In this document: positions 18,186 through 26,002 of the stretch, one piece after another
Layout: every line of letters begins with the position of its first letter
Position numbering within the stretch: the stretch's first letter is position 1
DNA from: Dawidia cretensis
GTDB lineage: Bacteria; Bacteroidota; Bacteroidia; Cytophagales; Cyclobacteriaceae
Direction of reading: 5' to 3'
Assembly (NCBI RefSeq): GCF_018598175.1
Contig: NZ_JAHESE010000004.1
Location: 124,001 to 188,000 of the forward strand
Length of the DNA: 64,000 nt
Translations under genes and position numbers: made by a program
Notes under the pieces: model-generated
The model's input: only the letters and a program-made list of their open reading frames with translations
Database searches by the model: none
What the model was told of the DNA's origin: nothing

Positions 18186-18246
18186 ATTTTGTCCGGCGCT
18201 TCTGTGCCTGTTCTGTCAACCTTTGGGGCATAAAAAACTCGAAGCT

Positions 18247-19236
18247 ATGAACAGAACATTAGGAACAAACGGCCCGCAGGTATCCGCGGTAGGGTTAGGC
18301 TGTATGGGCATGTCCGGTGCCTACGGTCAGTCGGACGAGCGGGAAGCAATCGCCACGCTGGAGCGGGCGCTGGAGCTTGGCCACAATTTTTTAGATACTG
18401 CCGACTACTACGCCATCGGCCACAATGAACAACTGATTGGCCGGGCGATCGAAGGTAAACGCGACAAGGCATTCCTTTCCGTCAAGACGGGTCAGCTTGT
18501 TACCGCTGCGCCCAACGGCGGCATGGCACCTGGTCCGGTGCATACACATCCCGACTATCTTCGTCATGCCGTGTTCTATAGCCTGCGGCGGCTGAAGACA
18601 GACTACATTGATCTATATACACCGGCCCGGGTCGATCCGAAGATCCCCATCGAAGAGACCGTCGGTGCGCTGGCGGATCTTGTGCAGAAGGGTATCATCC
18701 GGTATATCGGCCTCTCGGAAGCTTCTGCTGAATCCATCCGGAAGGCTGCCGCGGTGCATCCCATTGCCGCCCTGCAAATTGAATACTCGCTGTGGAGCCG
18801 TGACATTGAAGCGGACGTGTTACCGGCACTTCGCGAGCTGGGCATTGGTCTGGTAGCGTATGCGCCACTGAGTCGGGGCTTCTTAAGCGGCGAGTTTCAG
18901 AAGCCGGAAGATCTTACCGATAGCCGGGTGAACATGCCGCGTTTTCAAGCTGAAAATTTTTATAAGAACCTGGAGCTGGTGAACCAGATAAAGAGCATGG
19001 CTGCTGAGAAAGGCTGTACACCGGCGCAGCTGGCGATTGCCTGGGTGCTGGCGCAAGGTGAAGATGTCATCACGATTCCCGGCTCGAAACGGATTAAACA
19101 CCTGGAAGAGAACATAGCTTCTGAAAATATACCGCTAAGCAAAGCGGACTTACAGCGCCTGGAAGCGATCATGCCGGCGGGCGTTGTTTCGGGTACACGT
19201 TACCCTGAAAGATTTCTGAGTGCATTGAACCGGTAA
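18247..19236 (+). CDS. Aldo/keto reductase
   Basis: 329 residues from the ATG at 18247; an upstream in-frame start at 18049 lies inside the AraC gene and is not believable. It has the (beta/alpha)8 aldo/keto reductase fold. The catalytic Asp and Tyr are in FLDTADYYAIGHNE and the Lys in FLSVKTGQ. The NADPH-binding C-terminus has TIPGSKRIKHLEEN. Where most relatives carry the catalytic His (HRVDP), this protein reads PARVDP. The fourth tetrad residue is thus replaced, a pattern I recall for a subset of the family. It should reduce aldehydes or ketones with NADPH. The substrate is unknown. Confidence 0.92.
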   Translation: MNRTLGTNGPQVSAVGLGCMGMSGAYGQSDEREAIATLERALELGHNFLDTADYYAIGHNEQLIGRAIEGKRDKAFLSVKTGQLVTAAPNGGMAPGPVHTHPDYLRHAVFYSLRRLKTDYIDLYTPARVDPKIPIEETVGALADLVQKGIIRYIGLSEASAESIRKAAAVHPIAALQIEYSLWSRDIEADVLPALRELGIGLVAYAPLSRGFLSGEFQKPEDLTDSRVNMPRFQAENFYKNLELVNQIKSMAAEKGCTPAQLAIAWVLAQGEDVITIPGSKRIKHLEENIASENIPLSKADLQRLEAIMPAGVVSGTRYPERFLSALNR

Positions 19237-19507
19237 TACGTGTCAGTGCTGCCGGCAGGAGTAATAGAATATTGGTGGAACCAATGTTGAATCGATGAAA
19301 CACTTCCCCGCTTTGTTGTGGAACCGTTTGATCGCATGGTGAGGTGAATATACCGGGAAACCCGGATCTGAAAAGCCATTACGCGTCGTAAGACAACACG
19401 GCCATGGCAGTGGATATGCGGGAACGGATTTATAGCGATTATCTATGGCGCATAGTTTTCCACTGAACTCACGGTTGGGGGATTTTGCGCTATAAACCAA
19501 AACGACT

Positions 19508-20350
19508 ATGCATCCTGGTAGCGACAGCAAATATATTCCGATGACATCCCGTGCGAGTGGCGTGGGAAGACTCGTTCGTGATGATGTATATTATTATACA
19601 AATCAGATTGTAAACATTGTGCTGGTAGGGCATCCTGACAACGGTCACTGGGTACTCGTGGATGCGGGCATGCCCAAAAGCGCCGAGGAGATTTTGAAGG
19701 TCTGCAGGGAGCGCTTCGGCGATACGCCGCCGGCAGCGATCGTACTTACCCATGGCCATTTCGACCATGTAGGAAGCCTTGTAGCGTTGCTGAACACCTG
19801 GCGTGTGCCGGTGTATGCGCATCCGTTGGAATTTCCGTATCTCACCGGCAAGACAGCGTATCCGGAACCCGACGTTACCGTCGAAGGGGGGCTACTGGCA
19901 AAATTATCGTTTTTATATCCCATCGAGCCGGTCGATATCCAGGAAGTACTTCAGCCGCTACCCTCTGAAGGAAGCGTTCCGAACATGCCGGGCTGGGAAT
20001 GGATCCATACACCCGGCCACTCTCCCGGCCACGTGTCGTTGTTTCGTGAATCCGATCGAACGTTGCTCAGCGGCGACGCTGTTGTTACCGTTCGGCAGGA
20101 CTCACTGTATAAAGTGTTGTTTCAAAAGACAGAAGTAAATGGTCCGCCGCGGTACCTGACAACCAATTGGCCGGCTGCGCGTGACGCCGTGATTCGACTC
20201 GCAGCGCTTCATCCGGAGCTGGTTGTTGCGGGACATGGGCATTATATGGAAGGGGTTGAATTACGCGAAGGACTTGAGCGGCTGGTAGAGCACTTTGAGG
20301 CACTGGCGATACCGAGCCATGGAAAATATGTACACGCGGCTACAGCGTAG
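19508..20350 (+). CDS. MBL-fold metallo-hydrolase
   Basis: 280 residues of the metallo-beta-lactamase fold. The zinc-binding signature is THGHFDHVG (His82, His84, Asp86, His87). Further ligands are in HTPGHSPGHVSL (about 172) and LLSGDAVV (about 192), and a late His is in VVAGHGHYMEG. No signal peptide. Such proteins include glyoxalase II-like thioesterases, lactonases and RNases, and this one cannot be assigned. It is a single gene ending in a strong hairpin at 20384. Confidence 0.9.
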   Translation: MHPGSDSKYIPMTSRASGVGRLVRDDVYYYTNQIVNIVLVGHPDNGHWVLVDAGMPKSAEEILKVCRERFGDTPPAAIVLTHGHFDHVGSLVALLNTWRVPVYAHPLEFPYLTGKTAYPEPDVTVEGGLLAKLSFLYPIEPVDIQEVLQPLPSEGSVPNMPGWEWIHTPGHSPGHVSLFRESDRTLLSGDAVVTVRQDSLYKVLFQKTEVNGPPRYLTTNWPAARDAVIRLAALHPELVVAGHGHYMEGVELREGLERLVEHFEALAIPSHGKYVHAATA

Positions 20351-20383
20351 TACAGAAAAAAGATACTCTGAGAAGATAAAAAT

Positions 20384-20419
20384 GACCAGACAAATCGCAC
20401 GATGCGAGTTTGTCTGGTC
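20384..20419. terminator. Bidirectional terminator hairpin between convergent genes
   Basis: GACCAGACAAA (20384-20394) and TTTGTCTGGTC (20409-20419) form a perfect 11-bp stem, which extends through TCGCA/TGCGA with one bulged base. It sits between the ends of the convergent genes at 20350 and 20428, so it can stop transcription from both sides. Confidence 0.75.
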
Positions 20420-20427
20420 GGGTTGTG

Positions 20428-21036
20428 TTACCGTTTATCGAACGTCTCGGGTGAGAATATAAACAAGTTGAACTGCTGGCGGAAGCGAGAGCGCATGCGG
20501 TCGCCGTAGGCGGCTTCCAGGTCGTTGGCGTGGTAGTTGGTGGTGATGTGTGTGATCATGCCTTGCGCGACGTAGAGCTCGTTGCGGCTTAGCATGATCT
20601 CGCCGAGTACATTGCATTCATTGCCAAAATATTTCAGGTTGCGTTCCGAGCCGAGGTCGTCGAAGCAATAGATCCTGGGGCGGTCGCGGTAATAGGACAA
20701 GCGACTATATCGTTGAATGACGGTGTAGCCTTCTTCCATAAACTCGAAGCCGATATCGCGGCAGCCACGCAGGATGAAGTTGCGCTCGGGACCGGGAATG
20801 TACGTCATCAGCGTCATGAGGGCGGTCTTGCCGCAGCCGACCGGTCCCGACAACAGGAGGCCTTTGTCGAGGTCGATTTCGAGGCGGCAGGCTTGTTTTT
20901 CGTACTTCAGGAAATAGATTAGCAACTTGTAGATCAGGGGATGGTCTACAGCGTGCAGGCGGAATTTTGGACCGTAAAGTTCCTGGCCTCGTTTCTCAAG
21001 GAAACTCAGGCACCAGGTGAAGTCGGAGGATGACAT
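20428..21036 (-). CDS. DnaC/IstB-like ATPase of a replication-like module
   Basis: 202 residues. The Walker A motif is LSGPVGCGKTALMTL (about 58-72) and Walker B is IYCFDDLGSE (about 121-130). A sensor-like THITTNYH and an arginine-rich DRMRSRFRQQF close the AAA+ core. The size and motifs resemble helicase-loader (DnaC) and transposon-helper (IstB) ATPases. It lies 12 bases behind the probable replication-type gene, as in a phage or plasmid replication operon. A helicase-loading role is inferred; no transposase is nearby. Confidence 0.75.
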   Translation of the reverse strand: MSSSDFTWCLSFLEKRGQELYGPKFRLHAVDHPLIYKLLIYFLKYEKQACRLEIDLDKGLLLSGPVGCGKTALMTLMTYIPGPERNFILRGCRDIGFEFMEEGYTVIQRYSRLSYYRDRPRIYCFDDLGSERNLKYFGNECNVLGEIMLSRNELYVAQGMITHITTNYHANDLEAAYGDRMRSRFRQQFNLFIFSPETFDKR

Positions 21037-21048
21037 AGGTGTAGCGTG

Positions 21049-21918
21049 TTAGAGTTTGATATCATAGTTTTTTGTAACGCCGGGTGTACCGGGTGTTTGC
21101 AATGAACCGGGTGTAGGGCCGCCAGGTTGTGAGGACTTGAAGCGGGGGGAATTGCGAAGCCACGCTTCGGCGGTGGAGTGCCAGTTTTTTACGGGCAGGT
21201 TGTTGCCCTTGACCCAGTCGACGGCATTGTAGTGGTGGAAAAAATGCGCCGCTTCGCTTTCGTTCGAGTTGATCGAAAGAAAAAATGCTGTGACCTCTTC
21301 CAGGCTCTCCGGCTTACCCCGGCCGACCCCCGCGCCCGCTTTTTTTTTCGTGACCGCTTGTGGGGTACTAAGATTTTCAACATCCTCTTGTCCTGTGTGA
21401 TTCTGGGTGTGTGCTGTCGTTCCGTTTACAGAGCTTACATTGCTTACATCGCTTATAGAGTTTATACTATAAGGTATCACCTCTGGTACAGGGGCTATAC
21501 CACCTGCACTTTCACTTTTGACAGTGGGTTCGTCAGGAGCGCTATCGCTTTTGACAGGTAACTTGCCAGGACCCGTATCACTTTTGACAGCCGAATCAAT
21601 GGACGTAACCTTATCATACCGGTGCAGTACGACCATACTCGGCACACTTTGACTGGACGATGGGAAGTAATCGATATAGCCCCATTCGTTTAAGTCTTTC
21701 ATGCACCGGTAGTAGGTGTTTAAGGAACCGATCTTGGAGAGCTTCATGATCTTGGGGCGGAAGATATCAAATGGATTTTCCCACCGGGCTTTATTCCAGT
21801 GGATAAACAATGCCGTGTACAGGCAGAGGTGGGTGGGGCGCAGGAGGCGATCTTTGTAGAACGCCTGGAACACGTTTAGGAAATGATGAATGAAATTCAC
21901 GTCGGATGTAGCAGACAT
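21049..21918 (-). CDS. DnaD/replication-initiation-like protein
   Basis: 289 residues from the ATG at 21918; a start at 22044 would add 42 unlikely residues. The N-terminus is a winged-helix-like block (about 20-100): FRPKIMKLSKIGSLNTYYRC, then LNEWGYIDYFPS. This is the kind of domain found in DnaD-like primosome or replication proteins. The middle is low complexity with imperfect repeats (VKSDT, VKSDS, VKSES). The C-terminus, about 210-270, has a small helical block (WVKGNNLPVKNWHSTAEAWL) like the DnaB2/DnaD tail. It pairs with the ATPase just downstream. Confidence 0.65.
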   Translation of the reverse strand: MSATSDVNFIHHFLNVFQAFYKDRLLRPTHLCLYTALFIHWNKARWENPFDIFRPKIMKLSKIGSLNTYYRCMKDLNEWGYIDYFPSSSQSVPSMVVLHRYDKVTSIDSAVKSDTGPGKLPVKSDSAPDEPTVKSESAGGIAPVPEVIPYSINSISDVSNVSSVNGTTAHTQNHTGQEDVENLSTPQAVTKKKAGAGVGRGKPESLEEVTAFFLSINSNESEAAHFFHHYNAVDWVKGNNLPVKNWHSTAEAWLRNSPRFKSSQPGGPTPGSLQTPGTPGVTKNYDIKL

Positions 21919-22071
21919 AGTTGGATTAATTAGATTTCTGTAAATGAAATAAACATTTACATGCGGCGATAGGTCACAGATGGGTAGAATTGGGTAGAAA
22001 AGGGGAGGTTTCCCTCCCCCGGCTTCTATCGCCTTCGCCGGCAATATTATATACCTCGGTATTAGTACTAT

Positions 22072-22539
22072 TTACTCAGCCAGGCGATTAGCTTTTATAT
22101 AATCGATTATTTTCGTGCAGAGAGTCAGTACTCTGCGGAATGCGGCCGCTGTCGGATAGCGGAACGCCCGCAACAGGCTTTCAGGCTGCAGGCTGTCCAG
22201 GCCGAGCGTCGATACCCCGGGCGCTATACGGCGGCATAGATCTGGCGGATTTTTGAACGCAATGATGTCCTGCGCGGCGGCCACATGCAGCAGCGCGCCA
22301 AGTACGACCCGTGTCATGCGCACGCTGATCGCACGCTGTGTGCGGCCCTTGTCTACGTTCACGGGGCGCATGGGCTTGGGGGGCGCCTCCTGGTAAAATT
22401 CCTGCACCAGCGTAGCGACGGCATCGCTGAGATCCTCGGACGAAAGTTGTTTCGGCGCAACCGTTGCCCGAAGGGTTTGTACAGCGTGCCGCAAAATGTT
22501 GCGCACGTCATTTGGTTCTGCATTCCGCAGTGTTTCCAT
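22072..22539 (-). CDS. Hypothetical protein at the head of the replication-like module
   Basis: 155 residues, mostly helical, no recognised domain and no membrane segment. It is basic in the middle (VNVDKGRTQRAISVRMTRVV). It is on the same strand as the two replication-like genes and 153 bases upstream of the next start, so it is probably the first gene of the same unit. The role is unknown. Coding is supported by context and the start at 22539. Confidence 0.55.
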   Translation of the reverse strand: METLRNAEPNDVRNILRHAVQTLRATVAPKQLSSEDLSDAVATLVQEFYQEAPPKPMRPVNVDKGRTQRAISVRMTRVVLGALLHVAAAQDIIAFKNPPDLCRRIAPGVSTLGLDSLQPESLLRAFRYPTAAAFRRVLTLCTKIIDYIKANRLAE

Positions 22540-22955
22540 AAGAAATAGGATTTAACGTTGGGAACATATCGTTCCCGTATGGCAATGGAACAGCTTCCCA
22601 TGCAGATGCCACCTGCAGGAGAAGGGAGGGAGTTTTTAAGAGTATGGATCGGTAGTTTTTACCCGTGCGTAATGCGATACGCAGCAGAGAAAGTATGCTG
22701 ATTACTCAGGGCATTCACGGGTGTAACAAGAAGAACGAACATAGAAGTCATCGGTTAATAGCGCATGTATATAAAAAGAAACATGCAGCTTTAGTACGTC
22801 AAAACGGAGTATCCAGACGGAGGGTTGTAAGAATCGGATATATTTATTTTCTGTTTATTGAAACATTTTATAGTATACCGGATATTTCCGGTGTGTATAT
22901 CTACTATAGTATAAGTATTTCAATGGTGTTTATAGTGCAACTGCTCGGGATTGCT
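22540..22955. other. AT-rich upstream region of the replication-like module
   Basis: No gene is seen. There are short repeated elements: TATAGTATA occurs directly repeated near 22870 and 22905, with ACCGGA/TCCGGT as an inverted repeat between them. The region should contain the promoter of the leftward gene at 22539 and could hold an origin-like or operator site, but nothing proves it. Confidence 0.4.
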
Positions 22956-23081
22956 GGCGCAAGTCTGAGCGCGCAGCGCGGGACTTGTGACTGAAACTGT
23001 ATGGCCGCAGTTTCAGTCACAAGTTCCGCACCCGCGCTAACGCTTGGTGCTGAAACTTGCGCCGGCAAGCGGGACGCTTGC
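22956..23081. repeat. REP-like nested palindromes
   Basis: Outer arms GGCGCAAGT (22956-22964) and ACTTGCGCC (23055-23063) enclose a perfect 17-bp hairpin ACTTGTGACTGAAACTG (22983-22999) and its complement at 23008-23024, with loop TATGGCCG. Next to it is a smaller hairpin, GCAAGCG (23065-23071) and CGCTTGC (23075-23081). Part of the element (AGTCACAAGTTCCG, 23015-23028) recurs at 63789-63802 with weaker similarity around it. This fits a dispersed REP-type repeat. Confidence 0.65.
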
Positions 23082-23104
23082 AAGCCCGTAGCGATAGCCA
23101 ATTA

Positions 23105-23163
23105 GTTGTAAGACAGTGTCTTACAACCGTCGTTTGATTGTCAGGTTTCGGCCGCTATCTTTG
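23105..23163 (+). promoter_or_regulatory. Palindromic operator and Bacteroidota promoter of the TonB/PepSY operon
   Basis: GTTGTAAGACA (23105-23115) and TGTCTTACAAC (23117-23127) form a perfect 23-bp palindrome with one central base. Six bases later comes TTTG (23133-23136, -33 element), then, after 19 bases, TATCTTTG (23156-23163), which matches the Bacteroidota -7 element TAnnTTTG. An operator just upstream of the -33 element could bind an activator or repressor. The regulator is not in the window as far as I can see. Confidence 0.72.
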
Positions 23164-23167
23164 CGGC

Positions 23168-23551
23168 ATGTTTAGGAAAGGGATGGTTATGCTGATTTTG
23201 ACGTGCATGATGCTGCATTGTGCGAGTCGCGTTGGTTTCCTTTCTTACCTGCAACAACAACGTCATGAGATCGCTTTTGCCCTGGGCCTGATTACCGAAG
23301 TGCCCATTGCGATGTGTAGCAGTGAGTACGATTTCAGTGACGGCCTGTCTATACACGTTTCGGAGAATGACGATGCTGCCCGGCAAACCTTGCCGATGGC
23401 TTTTGAAATTAACCTGTTCTGCGTTGCGGCAGAGATTCCCGATCTCGCGGCGAAAGAAGTAGGTAACAACGCAACCCATACCTCCTGTTGGAGCAGCCCT
23501 TTACAAGGGTGCCTCCGGTCTATCTTCCATCCGCCCGCCATCCTGGCATAA
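23168..23551 (+). CDS. Small secreted protein ahead of a TonB receptor
   Basis: About 127 residues from the ATG at 23168. The predicted transcription start lies close to this codon, so the ATG at 23183 (MVMLILTCMMLHC) or 23189 may be the real start. The N-terminus is a signal-peptide-like hydrophobic stretch. The middle reads GLITEVPIAMCSSEYDFSDG. I recall small proteins with this pattern encoded just before TonB receptors in Bacteroidota; the link to metal uptake is from memory. It shares the promoter of the receptor 88 bases downstream. Confidence 0.65.
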   Translation: MFRKGMVMLILTCMMLHCASRVGFLSYLQQQRHEIAFALGLITEVPIAMCSSEYDFSDGLSIHVSENDDAARQTLPMAFEINLFCVAAEIPDLAAKEVGNNATHTSCWSSPLQGCLRSIFHPPAILA

Positions 23552-23639
23552 GCTCCAGGCGCTATTCGCCTGACCAGCCTTCCGTGCATTGACGCGGAAG
23601 CGACCCTTATGTATTTCATTTTATTTATGCACAGGATTC

Positions 23640-25997
23640 ATGAATCGAACATTTTATACCCTTTTAGGGCTCTGCCTTTTTAGTATATCGACCTTCGGTC
23701 AAAACGTTATTCGCGGAAAAATTTACGATGCCGAGACCAAAGAGTCCAGCATCGGCGCTACGGTACAGCTGGTGTCAAACGCACAGGTGGGCACTTTCAC
23801 CAACGCTGCGGGCCAATTTGAATTGACCAGCACGGAAGAAACCCCGCTCGTCAGGATCTCCATGGTGGGCTATGACACGCAGGAGCTACAGGCCGGTAAC
23901 GGGCCACTTACCATTGCCCTGGTGCCCAACGCGCAGGAGATGCAAAGCGTGGTGGTGACGGCCAACCGCGAGGCTACCCTGCGCACGGAAACCCCCGTTG
24001 CCATTTCCAAGCTGTCGCCGAAGCTCCTGGACGAGACCAAACCCACCCAGTTGGTGGAAGCGCTCAACAAAGTGCCGGGTGTGCTGATGGTGAACTATAA
24101 CAACGAGCAACACGCCATGGCCATCCGACAGCCGATGACCACCAACGGCTATTTTCTGTACCTGGAGGACGGTGTGCCGATTCGGCCGCTGGGCGTATTT
24201 AACCACAACGCCTTGCTGGAGATCAACCAGTTTGCGCTGAGCTCCGTGGAGGTAATCAAAGGCCCTGCCTCTTCCATCTACGGTGCGGAGGCCATCGGCG
24301 GCGCCATCAACTTCATCATGCAACGGCCCACTGCCGTGCCTACGGCGAAGGTGGGTATTCAATTCGACAACTTCGGTTACCGCCGCCTGCAAGTAAGCGC
24401 GGGGGCTCGCACGGGTAAATTTGGTTTCTATATCGCGGGTATGCGTAGTGAACAGACTAACTCCTGGATGGCCAACTCCGACTATGACAAGACCACGGTG
24501 AATGCGCGCCTGGAATATCATTTTACTTCCCGCACGCGCCTGATCGGAAACTTTATCTATGGTAAGTACTTCTCGAATACCGCCGGAAGCGTAGACAGCG
24601 TGGCCTTCTTCAGCCGGCAATATGTCAGCACCACGGACTTTACATACCGGAAGTCCGATGCCAACCGGTCGCGGCTTACCCTCGAGCACGATTGGCATCG
24701 TGGCTCGAAGACCTTTGTCACCCTCTTTAACCGCAACAATGAGCACGGTCAAAATCCATCGTATGGCATTCGCTGGAATCCGACACCGAGTGCGACCAAC
24801 GACCCGACAAAGGCGCGCGGTGAGATCAATTCCAATAACTTCAAGAGCTACGGGATCCTGGCGCAGCACAGCCAGCAGTTTTTATTCCTGGACGCGCGGC
24901 TGATTGCCGGCGGTATGTACGACTATTCACCCAATGACTATTGGTCGTACCAGATCGACCTGAACGCGCAGCTGCGTGCCGACGGCAAATCGGTGGAGCA
25001 CTATACCCTCGCGCAGGAGCGCCCCGACATTCAACTTGCCGACTACGCGGCGAAGATCCGGAATGCCGCCGGCTATGTGCAATACGATTTTTCGCCGATC
25101 AAGAGTCTGCGATTCTCGGCAGGCGCACGGTATGACCGTATGTCTTTTACGTACGACAACTACCTGGAGAGCTCCGACGGTAGCAAGTCGTATAGCAAAG
25201 TGACGCCGAAAATCGGACTGACCTATGAGCTTGCGAAAGACAAGGGATTATATGCCAATTACTCACAAGGTTTTTCGCCCCCCGCGTTGACGTCCATCTT
25301 CCGTCGCAAGCCCAATACGGAGCCGGCGGAGTTTTATTACAACCTGAAGCCCGCGCAGTTTCAAAACTACGAGGTCGGTGGCTGGGCCGCATGGTGGGAG
25401 AACAAGGTATACGTGGATGTAGCACTGTACCAAATGAACGGTACTAACGAGCTGTTGAGCATCCGTCAGCCCGACAACTCAACCGACTATCAATCGGCCG
25501 GCAAGACGTTGCACCGCGGCGTGGAGCTGGGCCTTACGGTGAAGCCGACTCAACAGTTTTTCTTCCGCTTTGGCGGTACCCATGCGCTGCACCGGTTTGA
25601 AGATTTTCAGATCAGCACGCGGTCGACCGACCAGTATCAGAATCTCGGCGGTTTCGACATGCCTACGGCGCCAAGGTGGAGCTGGAATACCGAGTTCTAT
25701 TATTACCCGGCGTTTGTGAAAAACCTCCGTACGTCGATCGAGTGGCAACACGTGGGCAGCTATTATCAGAATCAGATCAATACGGTTCGATATGATGGGT
25801 TTGACGTTGTCAACTATCGCATAGGCTATCAGTGGAAGGGCGTGGAGGTCTATAGCAATGTGATGAACATAGGCGATGTGCTGTATTCGCCCAGTGCGTC
25901 CCGTGGCAACAACGCGACCGACCGCACAACCTACACGCCGGCGGCGCCGCGTACGTTCGTGTTTGGCATTCAATACAATTTTACCGGTAAAAAATAA
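23640..25997 (+). CDS. TonB-dependent receptor
   Basis: 785 residues from the ATG at 23640, giving a clear signal peptide (MNRTFYTLLGLCLFSISTFGQ). Residues about 22-105 are a CarboxypepD_reg-like domain (IRGKIYDAETKESSIGATVQ). The plug follows, with LDETKPTQLVEALNKVPGV and VEVIKGPASSIYGAEAIGGA. The 22-strand barrel then runs to the terminal FGIQYNFTGKK. It imports a ligand across the outer membrane with TonB energy. No SusD partner is present, and the next gene encodes a PepSY membrane protein. This suggests a metal or metal-chelate ligand rather than a glycan. Confidence 0.93.
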   Translation: MNRTFYTLLGLCLFSISTFGQNVIRGKIYDAETKESSIGATVQLVSNAQVGTFTNAAGQFELTSTEETPLVRISMVGYDTQELQAGNGPLTIALVPNAQEMQSVVVTANREATLRTETPVAISKLSPKLLDETKPTQLVEALNKVPGVLMVNYNNEQHAMAIRQPMTTNGYFLYLEDGVPIRPLGVFNHNALLEINQFALSSVEVIKGPASSIYGAEAIGGAINFIMQRPTAVPTAKVGIQFDNFGYRRLQVSAGARTGKFGFYIAGMRSEQTNSWMANSDYDKTTVNARLEYHFTSRTRLIGNFIYGKYFSNTAGSVDSVAFFSRQYVSTTDFTYRKSDANRSRLTLEHDWHRGSKTFVTLFNRNNEHGQNPSYGIRWNPTPSATNDPTKARGEINSNNFKSYGILAQHSQQFLFLDARLIAGGMYDYSPNDYWSYQIDLNAQLRADGKSVEHYTLAQERPDIQLADYAAKIRNAAGYVQYDFSPIKSLRFSAGARYDRMSFTYDNYLESSDGSKSYSKVTPKIGLTYELAKDKGLYANYSQGFSPPALTSIFRRKPNTEPAEFYYNLKPAQFQNYEVGGWAAWWENKVYVDVALYQMNGTNELLSIRQPDNSTDYQSAGKTLHRGVELGLTVKPTQQFFFRFGGTHALHRFEDFQISTRSTDQYQNLGGFDMPTAPRWSWNTEFYYYPAFVKNLRTSIEWQHVGSYYQNQINTVRYDGFDVVNYRIGYQWKGVEVYSNVMNIGDVLYSPSASRGNNATDRTTYTPAAPRTFVFGIQYNFTGKK

Positions 25998-26002
25998 GGG
26001 CA

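Noticed and set aside
20428-21036. IS21-type IstB transposon helper
   Set aside because: No IstA transposase or terminal inverted repeats nearby; the neighbour is a replication-type protein.
12785-22085. Shared 13-mer ACTATTTACTCAG at the ends of two accessory genes
   Set aside because: Matches of this length are expected by chance in 64 kb, and the flanks do not align.
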